From Nautilus pompilius (taxonomy: Eukaryota > Mollusca > Cephalopoda > Nautilida > Nautilidae): a stretch of 64,000 nt of DNA. Each line of letters opens with the position of its first letter. Positions within the stretch are counted from its first letter, which is position 1. A program made the position numbers and the translations under genes. The DNA lies in the NCBI GenBank assembly GCA_018389105.1, contig JACATO010002731.1, positions 558,001-622,000 on the forward strand, written 5' to 3'. Positions 25,235-37,574 of this stretch are shown one piece after another. Under the pieces are notes generated by a model, which saw only the letters and a program-made list of their open reading frames with translations, was not told the DNA's origin and did not search any database.

Positions 25235-26635
25235 TGTATTATCAAGCTTGAGATCCAACAATGTATAAAGCAAAAATGCTATCTAGCAATATATCTTTGT
25301 TTACTAGACTACAGAAAAAAGTGCACTGATCTTTTTGGATATGTGTATGTGTGCATGCATCAATGTATAATATCATTACACACAGGTTAACAGAGAGAAA
25401 AAGCATAAAATTTCAATTGTATGATTGAGACAAGCAACAAAATTTAGCTTAAAGGTAACAACAATCTTGTTCTAACTACAGTCTGTTCCTTTGTTAAGCA
25501 GCCACAACATAACATATGTCAAACGTCTTAAAAAATGAATTCACTTGTACACTTAGTATGGGGCCAATTCTACCCCAAAAGTATCAGACAATGAAAAGCA
25601 GCTGTGTATCAGGTATACTTATGAAACTTTCATATTTCAAATAAAAATAGATCATTTAAGAGCAACATCTGTAGCTTAATTAATTTCACTTCCAATAACC
25701 ACTATTTCTTATGTTATCTAAGTTCAAGATATTCTTATAGCTAATAACATACAAACTCACACTTCAAATTGACCAAGACATCATATCATAATAAGCAGTA
25801 TACCAGAATTTCCATTAAACACTGTAGGTATGTTTATTATTACTCTGCCCTTGACATTCACCTTTGATCGGTCTGGTCCTTATACTTTGCTATTTGAATG
25901 TCTCTAACAACAAGATTTTCTAACTTTAAACAATGCAAAACAAATCTAACATTTATCACCATTACAACAATCATCCAGTTACCTTGAGTCAGTCCTTCCC
26001 TATCTGTTATCAAAAAGGAAACACATCCTATATAGCCAAAATTAGAATTTACTCTTTTGGTAGATACGCATATTTGTATTCTTGTACACATAGCAACAAC
26101 TCTCATTCAGGAAGGTAAAAAAATTAGGGCTTCTAAACCATAACCCAAACCTATTTTCTTTACCAAAAGAAATGAATTTTTTTCTTTTTAATAAAGATGA
26201 TAATCTAATGAAACTTTACTGGTGCGTTGAAACATTAAGACAGCATAGAAGTTAAAATTTTATTGTAAATACGACCAATTTTTTATAAATTACTTTTTCT
26301 TTTGTTTACAGCCTTAGGACAGAACAAACTGCTTTTTCACATCCTCCCCAAATTTCGTGTTTTCCATGCACTTTATAAAATAACAGTTTAAGTTCATTCC
26401 ATCTTAGCCATTCTACAGATGTTACTCCAACCATAATACTACTTTTACACAGAATGGACAAGTTCTACAAATAACATCATTATTTTACATTTAAGATTTT
26501 TGGTGCATGTGCCAACACTAGGACTGGTTTTTCAAAGTACTAGGAAAAAAGCAACAATTAAATTGACCAGTAACCAGATAAAAATAATAATGACATTTAT
26601 TCTAACTACCAGAGCAAAATTTGTTCTTTTTTCAT
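25235..26635. other. Intronic AT-rich stretch, nothing recognised
   Basis: Overlapping 61- and 82-codon frames on opposite strands near 25858-26118 show no family motif and are taken as chance. Confidence 0.5.
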
Positions 26636-26639
26636 TCAC

Positions 26640-26905
26640 TAGTCTCTACAAAAGAGACTACCCCAGCATGGGAGTGTAGTGCTTCAGTTATTTACCAGAG
26701 AATATTATCCTGCACCATGAGAAGCTTGCACTGCTGACATAAATAGAGAAAATCCTACTAGAAGTCCTTATTTTTAGACGAGAGAGGAAAACTGGAGAAA
26801 ACCTACACAACCAGCTGGTAAGTAAAAAAAAGGCCATGCCAGGGAGATACACCTAACCGAAATGACTAGGATCAAACTAGGGCCACTGGCTGCTCTGCCC
26901 TGCTA
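26640..26905 (-). repeat. SINE family 1, copy 6
   Basis: Minus orientation. Right end: GTTTGATCC B-box-like motif. Body: GGTGTATCTCCCTGGCATGG, CCAGCTGGTTGTGTAGGTTT and a TAAGGACTTCTAGTAGGATT block. The left end carries a CATGGTGCAGGATAATATTC tail segment also seen in copies 1 and 12. The A-box region is decayed. Confidence 0.7.
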
Positions 26906-27289
26906 ATGATATCAAATGTATTTTAGAATATTCTGAAATAATTTACACCATTATAGAATATTACTAGAACAGTCCAGATTTTTTTATAATACTAAAAAGC
27001 ACATAAATAGCCATACACCAGCTTATTATTATAGTTTAGCCATGGCTATATTTAGAAGATCAATTACTGTAAACAAAGATGTTACTTGATTGTGTTTTAG
27101 GCCTGCAAGCACTGATTAAACATGATGCAAAGTTGATTCGGAAAAAAAAAGTATTAAGGTTGATGCAAGAACTAAAGCAAAATAACTTTGGCAATAAAGG
27201 AGTTCAAACAACAAAACAACCACTGATTTTAAAACAATGTAAACAAATAGTTTGATGCTCCTGGAAAAGAGCTACCAACAGAAATTCAA

Positions 27290-28510
27290 ATAAGGCAGCA
27301 TTGGCACACAATACTTTCTTAATGGAACCAAACACACTAGACCCAGACGTGTCTGAAATATCTCTTAAGCTAAACTTAATTTATCCATGTTCACAACTTC
27401 AACGATTGTTCCTTCATCTGCTGTGCCAATATAAGGTTTACTATTTTCAGAACCAATACTGTGCCGAGGCCTCTAGTAAAGACAAGCTAAACTTGAAATT
27501 TCCTCCATATGTACTGGAGCAGTTTATAAGGCTTTTACATGTTATGTTCATGGTATAATAATGCAAAATATCCCAATAAAAGCATCATCAAAACTATTTA
27601 CTAAAAGATAAATTTTTATGAGCTCTCTCTATGTGAATGACTCCAGATGGACAAGTTAGCTGTGGCAGATATTTTGAACATCTTTTTAAAAATGCCAAGA
27701 GCTACACAAACTAGAATTCAACCAGATAATAGATGAATTACTTTTCCCAGCAAAGTTTTGCTCTCAATCCACTCATTTAAGGGGAAAAGTCCAATAAAAT
27801 TAGTATCAGTTTGGGGGGGTGGTCAATTTTTAAGTACCTCTTTATTTCAATGCCATACTTAGCAAAGACTATATTATGTCCACCTGGAGCATTACTTGCT
27901 GGACATGTGCTTATGTTGTTTGCAAATCTTTACTTTGATTTATGGTATAATATCATAACTGACAACTTCAATTGTAATCTATTTAGCTTGGTAAAAAAAT
28001 TTTGCAACATAAAAAACAATGTCATAACTCTGAGCAAAACTGCATAAGATATCTCCACAAAGTTTTGAGGTTGGCTGATCATGATATTCATTGATCTACA
28101 AAATAGAATATGCTACCATAACCTCATATACAACTCATCACCATAACCACTTCTTGAGGTTTAGTTAACTACATGAGACCAAAGAGATTCCTGAAGACAA
28201 GCAACAAAAACAGAGGCAATCCAAGTTTGACAGTGATGTTTTGGACCAAACATGTTAATCAATGACAACATAATATGGCTGACATGCATGACCTATTCAG
28301 GTGTTTTATAATGTTTTGGATATTGCTGCCTTTAATGCAAACATTCAGCAAGCACAGCTGCAACTCCAAATACAATGAATTATCTTGCTAAATTGGTACC
28401 AATCACAAAAGCAACAAGACTTGAAACATGTTTTATGTCAGAAATTTGTGGGGAAAATGTTGCCAAACAATCAACACAACTTGTGTGAAGTTTTGTAATT
28501 AAACTGTTTT
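27290..28510 (+). pseudogene. piggyBac-family transposase fossil
   Basis: Plus-strand remnant. Blocks in order: MDKLAVADILNIFLK (about 27645, family DKLxKVRPLxDxLN), NQIIDELLFP (family xxxIDExLxPFKGR), MPYLAKT followed by LLAGHVLML (about 27850-27915, family PYLGK...LGExVVLxL), and YNIITDNFNCNLFSLVKK with Asp codon 27961-27963 aligned to the catalytic TDNFFTS. Then, after shifts, FDSDVLDQTC (about 28225, family GVDxxDQMC) and VFYNVLDIAAFNANIQ (28301, family LFxNxLDIAxxNAxxL). This is convincing domain order for piggyBac (DDD). Stops and frameshifts make it dead. No TTAA-flanked ends were located. The 85-codon frame at 27301-27558 may be its decayed N-terminus. It lies antisense in the intron. 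Confidence 0.75.
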
Positions 28511-28514
28511 TGAC

Positions 28515-31450
28515 AATTCTAAATAAATTTTTCATGTCAATTTATTTAATTTTCCTGAATAAAGTAATTTTTACATGTTTCTACCGCATCTAAAAACACT
28601 AAATTAGAAGCAAAAATACCCACAGCTGTCATTTAAAGAAAAAGGTACAAAACAATGGTGAAACTATAAGCATGTACAACTACTTAAAAGAGGAAAAGCC
28701 ATAGGAGTTCAATGGAATCCAATCAGACTAGAAAATTGTAAAAGAGATTTAAATTGAAAAGAGTCAATTTGATCCCCTTTATCCTTTGAGTGTTATGTCA
28801 TGGTAGCTATCTGGATGCAAAGAGAAAAATTATCTTTAAAATATTAAAAATTTGTAATAAAACTACAGAAATGTATAAGAATTATTACCTTTCTAATTCA
28901 AATCAATTCTTTTCCAACTTTCTTTTTTTACAATGACTCTTGAAGAGTCAATTTAATATACAAATTTCAAGCTGCAATAATTTAACTATTAGAAAGATTA
29001 TTTAAAACATCAAGCAAAAAGTGAAGATAAATCTTATTTTACAAATATCAGACCTCTATGAACATTTAATTTTGCTTATCAAATTAGATGCATAGTATGT
29101 CTCAACATAGCAAATATCTAGGTAAAGAAACCATATTAGCAAAGTTTGACCACATTAAATAGTAGTAGTAGATGGACTTAGGAGATCTGTTCAATCAAAA
29201 AGTAATGTAAGTTTGCATGGCTCTTAAATGTAATAGTAAAAATGTATCTCACATAGTTTAAAATTATAGAAATGCATTGAATTTCAAGATCACTTGATGC
29301 CTAGATCTATTTGGGAATGATCACACCAATCATCAGTAATCAAAATTCATTTTTAAAGTTGTACCTTTTTAAAACGATTACAAAATACGTTGGCAAATTC
29401 AGTGAAATAAAGTTTATCCATTATAAGTTTTAAAAAAAAATCTGATAATTTTAATTTGTCAAATACAAATACACTACTGATAACACAAGGCTTTCACAAA
29501 GTTCTAGCATTTTTTGTGTTTTTTTTAATCTATTTAACTTTTTCTTAAAGACCAATTGCTTAAATCTAATAGATTTAAGACCTGAATGTAAACAGTAAAG
29601 GATTTATTTAAATTTTTCTCACTAACTTAGCACTACTGGTTTTTATTCTTATCATGTATTTTTTTCTCTTTAGAGAATCAAGATACCATTTGTTTTTGAA
29701 GATAGATCTAAATGTAAATTTGTGATATTTACCCAATTTAAAGAACAAGAAATCTTAAGAGACACCTAACCAAATGCTATAATCTTTCAGGGAAGAAAAA
29801 AAATATATATTGCCATTTTTTAATGAAATGTTAAATGTTCAAAAATAAATAAATAAATAATGCTAAAGGATAAAAGATATCAGACGATCAATCTGTATTA
29901 TTTCTGCTTTCACAAATTTCAAGTAAAGAAAATCCAGTGGTGCCATCCTAGTATAATGTAATTATAGTCATCCCATCAAAAAAAAATAATTTTTTTAAAG
30001 ACTTTTTAAAATAGTTTTTTTTTCAGCTACAGGCTTTCTTGCTACATTCTTGAACTTCTTATTTCCTTGGCCCACCTGCTCAACTTCAGCTAGATTAATT
30101 TTTCCCCTTCTCCCACTGATAGTAACTAAATTTGCAATCTTCATGTGCATCTCTTAATATTTCAGCTGATGAATGTCAGCAACACTCCTAATTGCTAGTT
30201 TGTATCTGACATTAGGCTTCTTATCAAATGACTTAAGTCCAGCAACCTATTTAACCTTCTGTATACTACTTCAGATGCATTTACACCCCTCTACTGATCC
30301 AAGTTGTATTACTCAGCAATGAATGAGCCATAGGGCTGTGACACATAGCATCTTCCTCTTTATTTTAACCTCTGTAACAATAAATATGTTTAAATATATG
30401 CCAGAACCAATTCAACACAAATACTAACTAGTGCTTCCAGTGAAGCGCAAGTTCACCACAGGTGGTTAAGGAAGGTAAGAACTAACATGGTATATGTAGA
30501 GTTAAAAAAAGAAGAAACCCTCTACTAATTACTTCTAAAATTTCTTAAGGCAGGGTCAGTGAGGACTAATGTAACAAAATTTCAATTTCAAATCTGGCAA
30601 AGTAATTAGTCTAAATGCAAATACAAAAGAAAGCAACAACATAAAATCTTTCTTTAAAAAATAAAATAATAAGAACAACAGATTTTAAAAATGCAAGGTA
30701 ATTTCATGAAATATTTCCATACAAATATTTTATATTTTTACAAAGAATACCTAAAACAGTTAAAACCATTCAAAAATTGAAGTTTATGAATCTCCATAAA
30801 ATTTAATAATTCATGAGAATATCACAACAGTATTTTTCTAATTGTATAGTTATTTCTACTATAAAGTATAAATAAAACAAAAGGCAAATTAGTCACAAAT
30901 CTGTATTTGAAATACTTTATTTTAAAATACTGATAATAATAATAATAATATAAATACCATCTATAAACCTACACAACTGTAATACTTGACATCTAAAAAG
31001 TGACTTAAGTTTAACATTTTGATTGGTAATTGACTAAGTTTCTGTCATTTGGATCATCTGTTTGTGCAAGGCATGTCTTCAATTAATGAATTTTTATTTT
31101 TATTGATATATATTTTGTTTCTAAAACATTTAATGGATTTAGCAACAGCTTCAGGTTATGTTCAGAACACTACTGAAATTTTATTTTTTACAATTTATCA
31201 TCAAAAATAATCTAGAATATAGTTAAATATACAAATTTATAAAAGTTGGTGTGTATGGCACATGCACTTGCTCTGTATTGGTGTTCATGGTTTGTGTTCT
31301 GCATACAATAGCTTCCCTGCCTTACTGCATGTTAATTAAATTTAACACTTGTCACATCCTGATGATTTAGTTACCATACACACTTCTTGTCTACATACAC
31401 TTCTGGTTTTGTTTTGGTCTGAGTGTGCAATAGTTGCTGCACTTTTTGTG
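28515..31450. other. Intronic AT-rich stretch, simple repeats only
   Basis: Contains short AAAT (near 29845) and AAT (near 30940) runs. No gene or mobile element recognised. Confidence 0.55.
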
Positions 31451-31454
31451 GTAT

Positions 31455-31670
31455 ACTGATATCTACAAGGGAAATAATCCTGGTAAGGGAACTTAGTGCC
31501 ATGGTTGTCTGCTATAAAGTATTGCAAATCCTGCACTGTGCCTAGCACTAGCTTGGAGTGTCCAGAAAAAACCCATGCCATCAGCTATTGAAAAGCAAGA
31601 AACAACCATAAATAGTTCTCCTCGACTATAGCAGTTCAGCAGTTTATCAATACAGTCATCAGATGTGTTT
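31455..31670 (-). repeat. SINE family 1, copy 7 (diverged)
   Basis: Minus orientation and worn. The GATGGCATGGGTTTTTTCTG block, the CACTAAGTTCCCTTACCAGG tail segment and the AACTGCTGAACTGCTATAGT head are recognisable. The middle GGTTTCTT...CCTGGC part is largely lost. Confidence 0.6.
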
Positions 31671-31674
31671 TTGT

Positions 31675-33690
31675 GGATCTTGTTATTTCTTTCTATAATT
31701 TTATGTATTCCTTACTACTTGCTTTTTTAACCCTCAAACTAACTCTGTTGAATAGCAACTTTCTAGCCTCCTTTGCATGACAGAAACATCATGAGCAGCA
31801 AACTCAAACTTAATATGCTGCACAGACACAAACAACTGAGTATAAAATCTAACCACTTTTTTCTTCATTCATTTCACATGTAGATTTATATTTCTCACTT
31901 CAATGGGCAAAAAAATTTTCATTAACTTTAAAACTGAAATCCCTTTAAAGTGCATCAACAAATTACAACAATTTATTTTTTCTAAAATCTTTCTTGACAA
32001 TATGAATCATTGCAAGCAAAAGTATATTGATTTTAATAATGATGCTTTTTATCATCACTGATGAATTATATACGTGACCAAAATTATATCATTGCCTTAT
32101 TGTTTTCAAAAAATAACGAGGGCTCGCTTTTATATTGTAAGAATAATTTTAACCATAATACAGCCAATTAGGCATTGTTTTGATATTCATAAACCTGAAA
32201 CAAAACAAATGCCTAAACATGCATTAGTCATGGTATAATTACAATTAAACAAAGAAATTCATAATTATTTTTGAAAATCTAATAATTGTGGTCATCACTG
32301 TAAGTACTGCTCAGCAGCAACATGCATCATTAGTCAAGAAAGCAACTTTCTGACATGTAATCACTAACTAATTTCTCAGATGTCAAGAGTTTCAAGATGG
32401 ATTTTAAGTACCATTTTCAGTTCACATCATCAGCAAAATATACATATATCTTCAGTTATCCTTAGTGTTAAAAGACAAAGAATAATAAAATTCAAAATAA
32501 ATTTTTATTTTAAATACTATATAATTTAAGAATTGACAAACTTTTGTATGTGATGACACTTGGTAAAACATTTTTCCAACAGCAACCCTGAACTCAATAC
32601 AGAAAATTAACATCAGATTCAAATTGATAAAACAAAGTATTTTTTTATTATTATATCTATATGCATTATCATCACTGGAATAAATAAACAAGAAAAAGCT
32701 CAAATAAAATTTTAACAGCGCAGCTGCCAGCATGGAATTCACATGGTTATCCAGAGTGAAATGATCCAACTTTTCAGGTTTCCATTAATCAATTTCTTAC
32801 AGGATTCATTCCGATGCTACAATATATTACTAATCTACTATTGTCGTTATGGAATGACTATCCATTAGCGAATTTACTATCAATGTCATGTGCATTACTG
32901 CCCTATGCAGTTTTCCCTGAATGAGTCAGAAAGGGAAAAGATAAATAATTAATTTTCTTTATTAAATTTCATTTCAAGTTTCATAACTTTGAAAATAAAG
33001 AGAAAAAAGTAAGATACTAATTTTAATAGTGTGCAAAAAGTAACCACTGATTGATTAAGCATTTTGTCATCAACATTTCTGAAGATACAAAACAGGAAAG
33101 CAAAAATTATTTTCAAGAATCTGTAGTTAATGGTCAAAGGAAAGGTACAGAATTAAAAACATTCATTTAAAAAGAAACAAAATGTACAGCTTTATAGATT
33201 AAAATTCTTTTCATGATTTTCATGACCATGTAACTACCAACAGCAGATGGTAATATGAGACTGATGCATTAGGTTGCATACTAAGTCTTTTTGTTTTTTT
33301 TCTAGAATTACCCTTCTCATAACAAATTGGTAGTATAAATCATAAATTGTGTCTACAAAAATAATTTTTATAAAGAGTTATTTTCTGCTATAAATAACTT
33401 TGAAAATGATTGGCAACTAACATCCATTCTTTCCCAGTGAATACAATAAAGGTACCTTCATTGTAAGGTTTATTTTAAAACATTTAATGATGGGACATCA
33501 GCTATCAATCTTGAAGGAACAAAATAATGAATGACTAAAAAATGTTGGATTTTAAAATTTTATTCCTCAAATGTTGTTGTAAAAAATAGTTTGGAGTGCT
33601 ACATTTACATTTGAATAAGATACATTTTCTTCTTCATTGAACGTGTACAGATGTCAATAACGCAAAGCTTTCACCAATAGTTTCATTTTC
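31675..33690. other. Intronic AT-rich stretch, nothing recognised
   Basis: A minus-strand frame of 105 codons (32452-32769) is Phe/Leu/Ile/Lys/Asn-rich, as expected from AT bias, and has no family motif. It is not called as a gene. Confidence 0.5.
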
Positions 33691-33699
33691 CTAAACCAA

Positions 33700-33945
33700 G
33701 TGGACAACTTGGCGCAGAGGTTAGCCACTTGCCTACCACAGAAAATCTCTACTAAAATTCTTTTTTTATGTCAGAAGAAACCAGGAAACCTAGAAAAATC
33801 CATGCAGCTGGCTGATGAAGAAGAATGTGAATAAACCACAACAGAAAGGTCCACCAAACAAGCAGCCCCAACCAAGATTTGAACCCAGGTCCTCAACTGT
33901 AGCAGTCCAGCAGTCTACTAGTAAACCACTGGATTACTCTAGATA
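33700..33945 (-). repeat. SINE family 1, copy 8
   Basis: Minus orientation. Head AGTGGTTTACTAGTAGACTG with a clear B box, GGTTCAAATC, then GGTTGGGGCTGCTTGTTTGG, a CAGCCAGCTGCATGGATTTT block and a short tail. The left end, GGCAAGTGGCTAACCTCTGC, is itself tRNA-head-like in the other orientation, suggesting a nested or chimeric structure. Confidence 0.72.
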
Positions 33946-33984
33946 CATTTTACTTGTGGCTTATTAACCTTTTTGTATGTGTGT

Positions 33985-34075
33985 TTTCAGTATCTCAAGA
34001 TACTGTAGACAGATAATGCTGATGCTGGGATTTGAACCAGGAATCTTGAGATACAGAGAACACATATATATACAA
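33985..34075 (-). repeat. tRNA-like B-box fragment with 18-bp palindrome
   Basis: Minus strand carries CCTGGTTCAAATCCCAGCA, a perfect B-box core (GGTTCAAATCC). To its left on the plus strand is the palindrome CAGTATCTCAAGATACTG (33988-34005). TCTTGAGATAC recurs inverted at 34043-34053, so a hairpin enclosing the B box is possible. The A box is not evident. I take it as a SINE or tRNA-like remnant. Confidence 0.4.
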
Positions 34076-34254
34076 CACATCATGATACTTGTGACAAAAA
34101 AGACTAACTCAGCTACAGATATTGCAGTGGATTCTGTAGCAAAACATGAAATTTTTTGTAGTTAATAAAGATTAAAATTTATAGAACTCCAATGTTTTAA
34201 GGAATTTATGATACACATAACATATCATGAATAAGAATAGAAAGCTTTTGGTAA

Positions 34255-34390
34255 TCTACATTTTCCATCACCTCATTTGTAGTAACTAAACCAAGAAACC
34301 TACATTCCAGCAATTTTTCCCATCAGCATTATCAGGAATATCCTAAAATGGCATGTTATCATCTACAATGATGTTAATTTGCAGTAAGTA
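34255..34390. repeat. Dispersed repeat, member 1 of a pair
   Basis: Contains GTAGTAACTAAACCAAGAAA then CCTACATTCCAGC and CCCATCAGCATTATCAGG. A related block with the same order (GTAGTAATAGCAACGAACCT, then ACATTTTAGTGAG and CACCTTCATCGGGG) lies at about 62278-62340. The class is unknown. Confidence 0.4.
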
Positions 34391-34416
34391 CTTTTTACAG
34401 TAAATATGTGTATATA

Positions 34417-35744
34417 CGAGGTCTGCCGAAAAAGTATCCGACCTTAGGCTGGGAAAAAAAAATTATGTACTTGGTGAGGTTCAATTGCTAATCTCCTTTG
34501 AAATAGGCCCTTGTGTCTCCACACACTTAGCCCAGCGATCCTTCCACTGTTCGAAGCACGTCTGGAATGCTTCTTCCAGAATGGCTCTCAGCACCACCAT
34601 CGCATTCCATATGATGTCCTCTTGGCTCTCAAAGCGGGAACCTTTCAGTGGCATCTACATTTTTGGGAACAACCAGAAGACAGAAGGAGCCCTGTCTGAA
34701 GAGTAGGGAGCCTGGAAAATGAGTGAATGCATTTCTTTGCCAAGAAATCCTGGATCAGCTGCATTGAATGAGCCGGAGCATTGTCAGGATGCGGCTGCCA
34801 GTTTTGCGAGGCCCACAGTTCTGGTCTCTTGCGCCAAACTGCATCACGAAGATGTTGGAGGACTTCCTGATAGTACTCCTTTGTAACTGTTTGTCCTTCT
34901 GGTGCTTATTTGTCATGCATAACGCCTCGGTAGTCGAAAAAAACAGTTAGCATCACCTTGATTTTGCTCCGGACCTGACGTGCTTTTTTGAGCCTTGGCG
35001 ATATTGGGTACTTCCACTGTGACGACTGAGCTTTGGTTTCTGGGTTGTACCCATACACCCACATCTCATCTCCAGTTATCACAGTATTCTGGAACTCAGG
35101 ATCCCTGTTGGCAGTATCCAGCAGGTCCTGCACAACCTCAAGACAAAGTTGTTGTTGTTCCTGAGAAAGCAGCTTGGGCACAAATTTCGTTGCCACTCTG
35201 CGCAAGCACAAATCCTCCTCTAAAATTGCATGTGCAGAATCTTTACTGATCCCAACTTCGTCACCAATTTCCCGCACCATCAAACGACGATCCTCCATTA
35301 TCAAGGTCCGCACTTTCTCGATAATAACTGCATTGCAGCTTGTTGATGGCCTCCCAGAACACTGGTCACTCTCCACCAATGTGCGGCTATCTTTGAACCT
35401 GTTGTACCATTCTTTTATTTGGGTAACACCCATGGCATTGTCACCAAAAGCCTGTTGAATTTTGCGAATTGTTTCGCTTGGGTATCTCCAAGCTTTTGGC
35501 AAAACTTGATGCAAGATGGTTGCTCCACACATTCCGTCATCATGGGCAAAATGAAAATGAGACGAGTAAGTAGTATAGCACCTCACACAATGGCTACCTG
35601 ACAGCGACTGACACATCCACCGAGCCAACCAAAAACCCACGCATGCACATGAAGGCATGCAGCTCCACTATGCACACTTTTGCCTCCATAACATCATTAC
35701 TCCCCAGGAAAAAATAAAGTCAGATACTTTTTCGACAGACCTCG
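34417..35744 (-). mobile_element. mariner transposon copy 1, 1328 bp, complete ends
   Basis: Bounded by TA target duplications (34415-34416 and 35745-35746). The terminal inverted repeats start CGAGGTCTGCCGAAAAAGTA on the left and, reverse-complemented, CGAGGTCTGTCGAAAAAGTA on the right. Length is typical for mariner. It contains one minus-strand transposase pseudogene, in the same orientation as the Scribble-like gene whose intron it occupies. The well-kept TIRs and strong similarity to the copy at 59 kb suggest recent insertion relative to the other fossils. Confidence 0.93.
34488..35540 (-). pseudogene. mariner transposase pseudogene (copy 1)
   Basis: The homologous start is ATG at 35540 (MTECVEQ...). 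A one-base deletion (GCGAAAC here, GCGGAAAC in copy 2) breaks the frame soon after. From RYPSETIRKIQQAFGDNAMG on, the frame is open: the HTH, SGRPSTS, DEVGISKDSAHAILEEDL, and the first catalytic block VITGDEMWVYGYNPET are intact. The frame stops with TAA after GVMHDK. Readable beyond are APEGQTVTKEYY and HPDNAPAH (second catalytic Asp). After a frameshift, PYSSDRAPSVFW follows, where the third catalytic Asp of the canonical PCDFW is Val. A TAG follows LFPKM. The native stop position is 34488-34490. Inactive. Confidence 0.9.
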
Positions 35745-35749
35745 TAGTG

Positions 35750-36870
35750 CAATCTTATCTTTTAGTGAAACTGTCATTTTGTACATTTAGTACTTTATTA
35801 ATGTGTAAATGCAAGAACAGCACTGCCATCAGTTTAGTAAAAACAAAACAGAGATGACAACAAAAAAAAACATTTAAAATATTAAACATGATACAGTCCC
35901 ACAACATAGCATCTCGTTATCTACAATTGCATCAGTTTTACACTGCATAAGACATGTAAACACTTCACAAGTCATTAAAAAACTATTCTATCAAGTGATT
36001 TTTAGGAATCAGATCAGCTAACCAAAAATTTTGGTAAACTAGTTCTATTAAAAAAAAAATTGCTAGCTTCAATTTTAATTTTGATCTCTGGATTATTCTG
36101 GTTGCAAAATTTAGTTTTTTACTGTACCAATCTATGGTTTAAAAAAGTGAAAAAGTACTTAATGTTTCTTCTGGCATGTTACTACATCAATACATCAACA
36201 AAAAAAAACAAAAAAAAAACAATGTAACAAATTCATCGTAAAAGAAAACATTAGTACTAAAGTACCAACAAGGAATGCCTTTCTGTTACTGTTATCAATA
36301 TCAATTCCTAGTGACATGAAATATCCAAGTTTACTTTCTAAAGCAGAACTAACAAAGATCATAGCAATAAAAAGCATATTTTTAATAAAGCACTACACTT
36401 TTTAAAATTTTTTCCCATAAACATGCAATGTTAATAATAAGCAAAAAAGATATTTTATGTTGCCAAAAATTTTTCAAGGAGTATGACAGTCATACACTAT
36501 TAGAGCAATGCTATTTTAGCTATATTCTTTTAAACATATATCTGTAAATAATGGCACCCTTAGGGAATCAAGGATTCTAATATTCCATTATATGGAGCAT
36601 CCATATAAGTAAGGTATAGGGGAGGTGTAAATAAGTAGAATATAAAACGGACATGTATATGCTGCCAGTTTAATCACAATACTCAAAAAAAACTTTTACA
36701 TCGTTGCATATGGAAAATACATGTAAATAAAACAATCCACTTTTAAAAATATGCACAACAAGTTATATATGGAACATACTCTTGAATAAAATATATTTTA
36801 AAATGTATGCACACATTACATGCATGTAAAAAAGCATGATTATACACTACACAACACTGTTTACTTCTCT
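35750..36870. other. Intronic AT-rich stretch, nothing recognised
   Basis: Part may belong to the 3' untranslated end of the pogo-like fragment to the right. No gene was seen. Confidence 0.45.
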
Positions 36871-36874
36871 TCTG

Positions 36875-37215
36875 TTACTTGCTCCTCTGTGTTGTTGTTT
36901 CAATTGCTGCATCAGGAGAACAATCAAACAAACCAACATTGTACTTACACATCAAAACATTCCTGCTTACACATTTTTCTAATTTCTTGACTATTTCAAT
37001 TTTATCAGCAATGTTAAGCGTAGTCCTTTGTTTTTTTCCCGTACTTGCTTTGTCAAATTTAGAAACAATTGTTGAGAGGTGCAAAAATTATCATATGATA
37101 AAATACAAGAGAAAATGAGCTATGTGGACTGTAAACAAACTTAAGTTGGTTGCCGTGTCTGCCGCCAGAGCTATGACATATGCCATTTGATATAGTGCTG
37201 CTAAATCCAGGGTTT
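36875..37215 (-). pseudogene. pogo-like (CENP-B N-terminal domain) fragment
   Basis: Minus-strand frame (36875-37084) contains KKQRTTLNIADKIEIVKKLE then SRNVLMCKYNVG, the CENP-B N-terminal DNA-binding helices of pogo/Tigger elements (LxxxxKxxIVxxLExGxSxxxLxxxYNVG). Instead of the usual continuation it runs into FDCSPDAAIETTTQRSK and a stop, resembling an acidic C-terminal tail, so the centre may be deleted. Upstream lies CAATAAACCCTGGATTTAGC (minus, ending about 37214), which could be the element's 5' terminus. The lower-coordinate terminus was not resolved. Confidence 0.6.
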
Positions 37216-37574
37216 ATTGTATTATGTAATTATTGTAAAATCATTTAACTTTCCAGATCTCTATTCACTGAACCATTGAGTAACTTCTGGATAAACCTGT
37301 TTATTCAAATTTCCTCATATATCTCCATTTGGTTCTAAACCCAAACATCTGAATGTACCAAAGTTTTTCAGATCTACACTCTGAATGTTTATATTTCCTG
37401 CTGTAGAAATTTTGAAAATTTTTTTTGAATAGTTGCTTCGTTTATGGCTGCCAATATGTGGATTCCTTGGTTCTTTATTAACTTCCCACATAGTTTAGAG
37501 AGCATGTAGATGCAAAGCTATTGCTGCTCTTAACATTTGCATTTACTCTGAAAAACTAAATATGACAAATTTTG

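Noticed and set aside
32452..32769. 105-codon minus-strand frame rich in Phe, Ile, Asn and Lys
   Set aside because: Composition-driven; no signal peptide plus domain pattern, no flanking exon structure.
34995..35458. Open frames antisense to the mariner transposase (84 and 94 codons), also present in copy 2 at 59409-59821
   Set aside because: Conserved only because both copies derive from the same transposon; they are shadows of the transposase reading.
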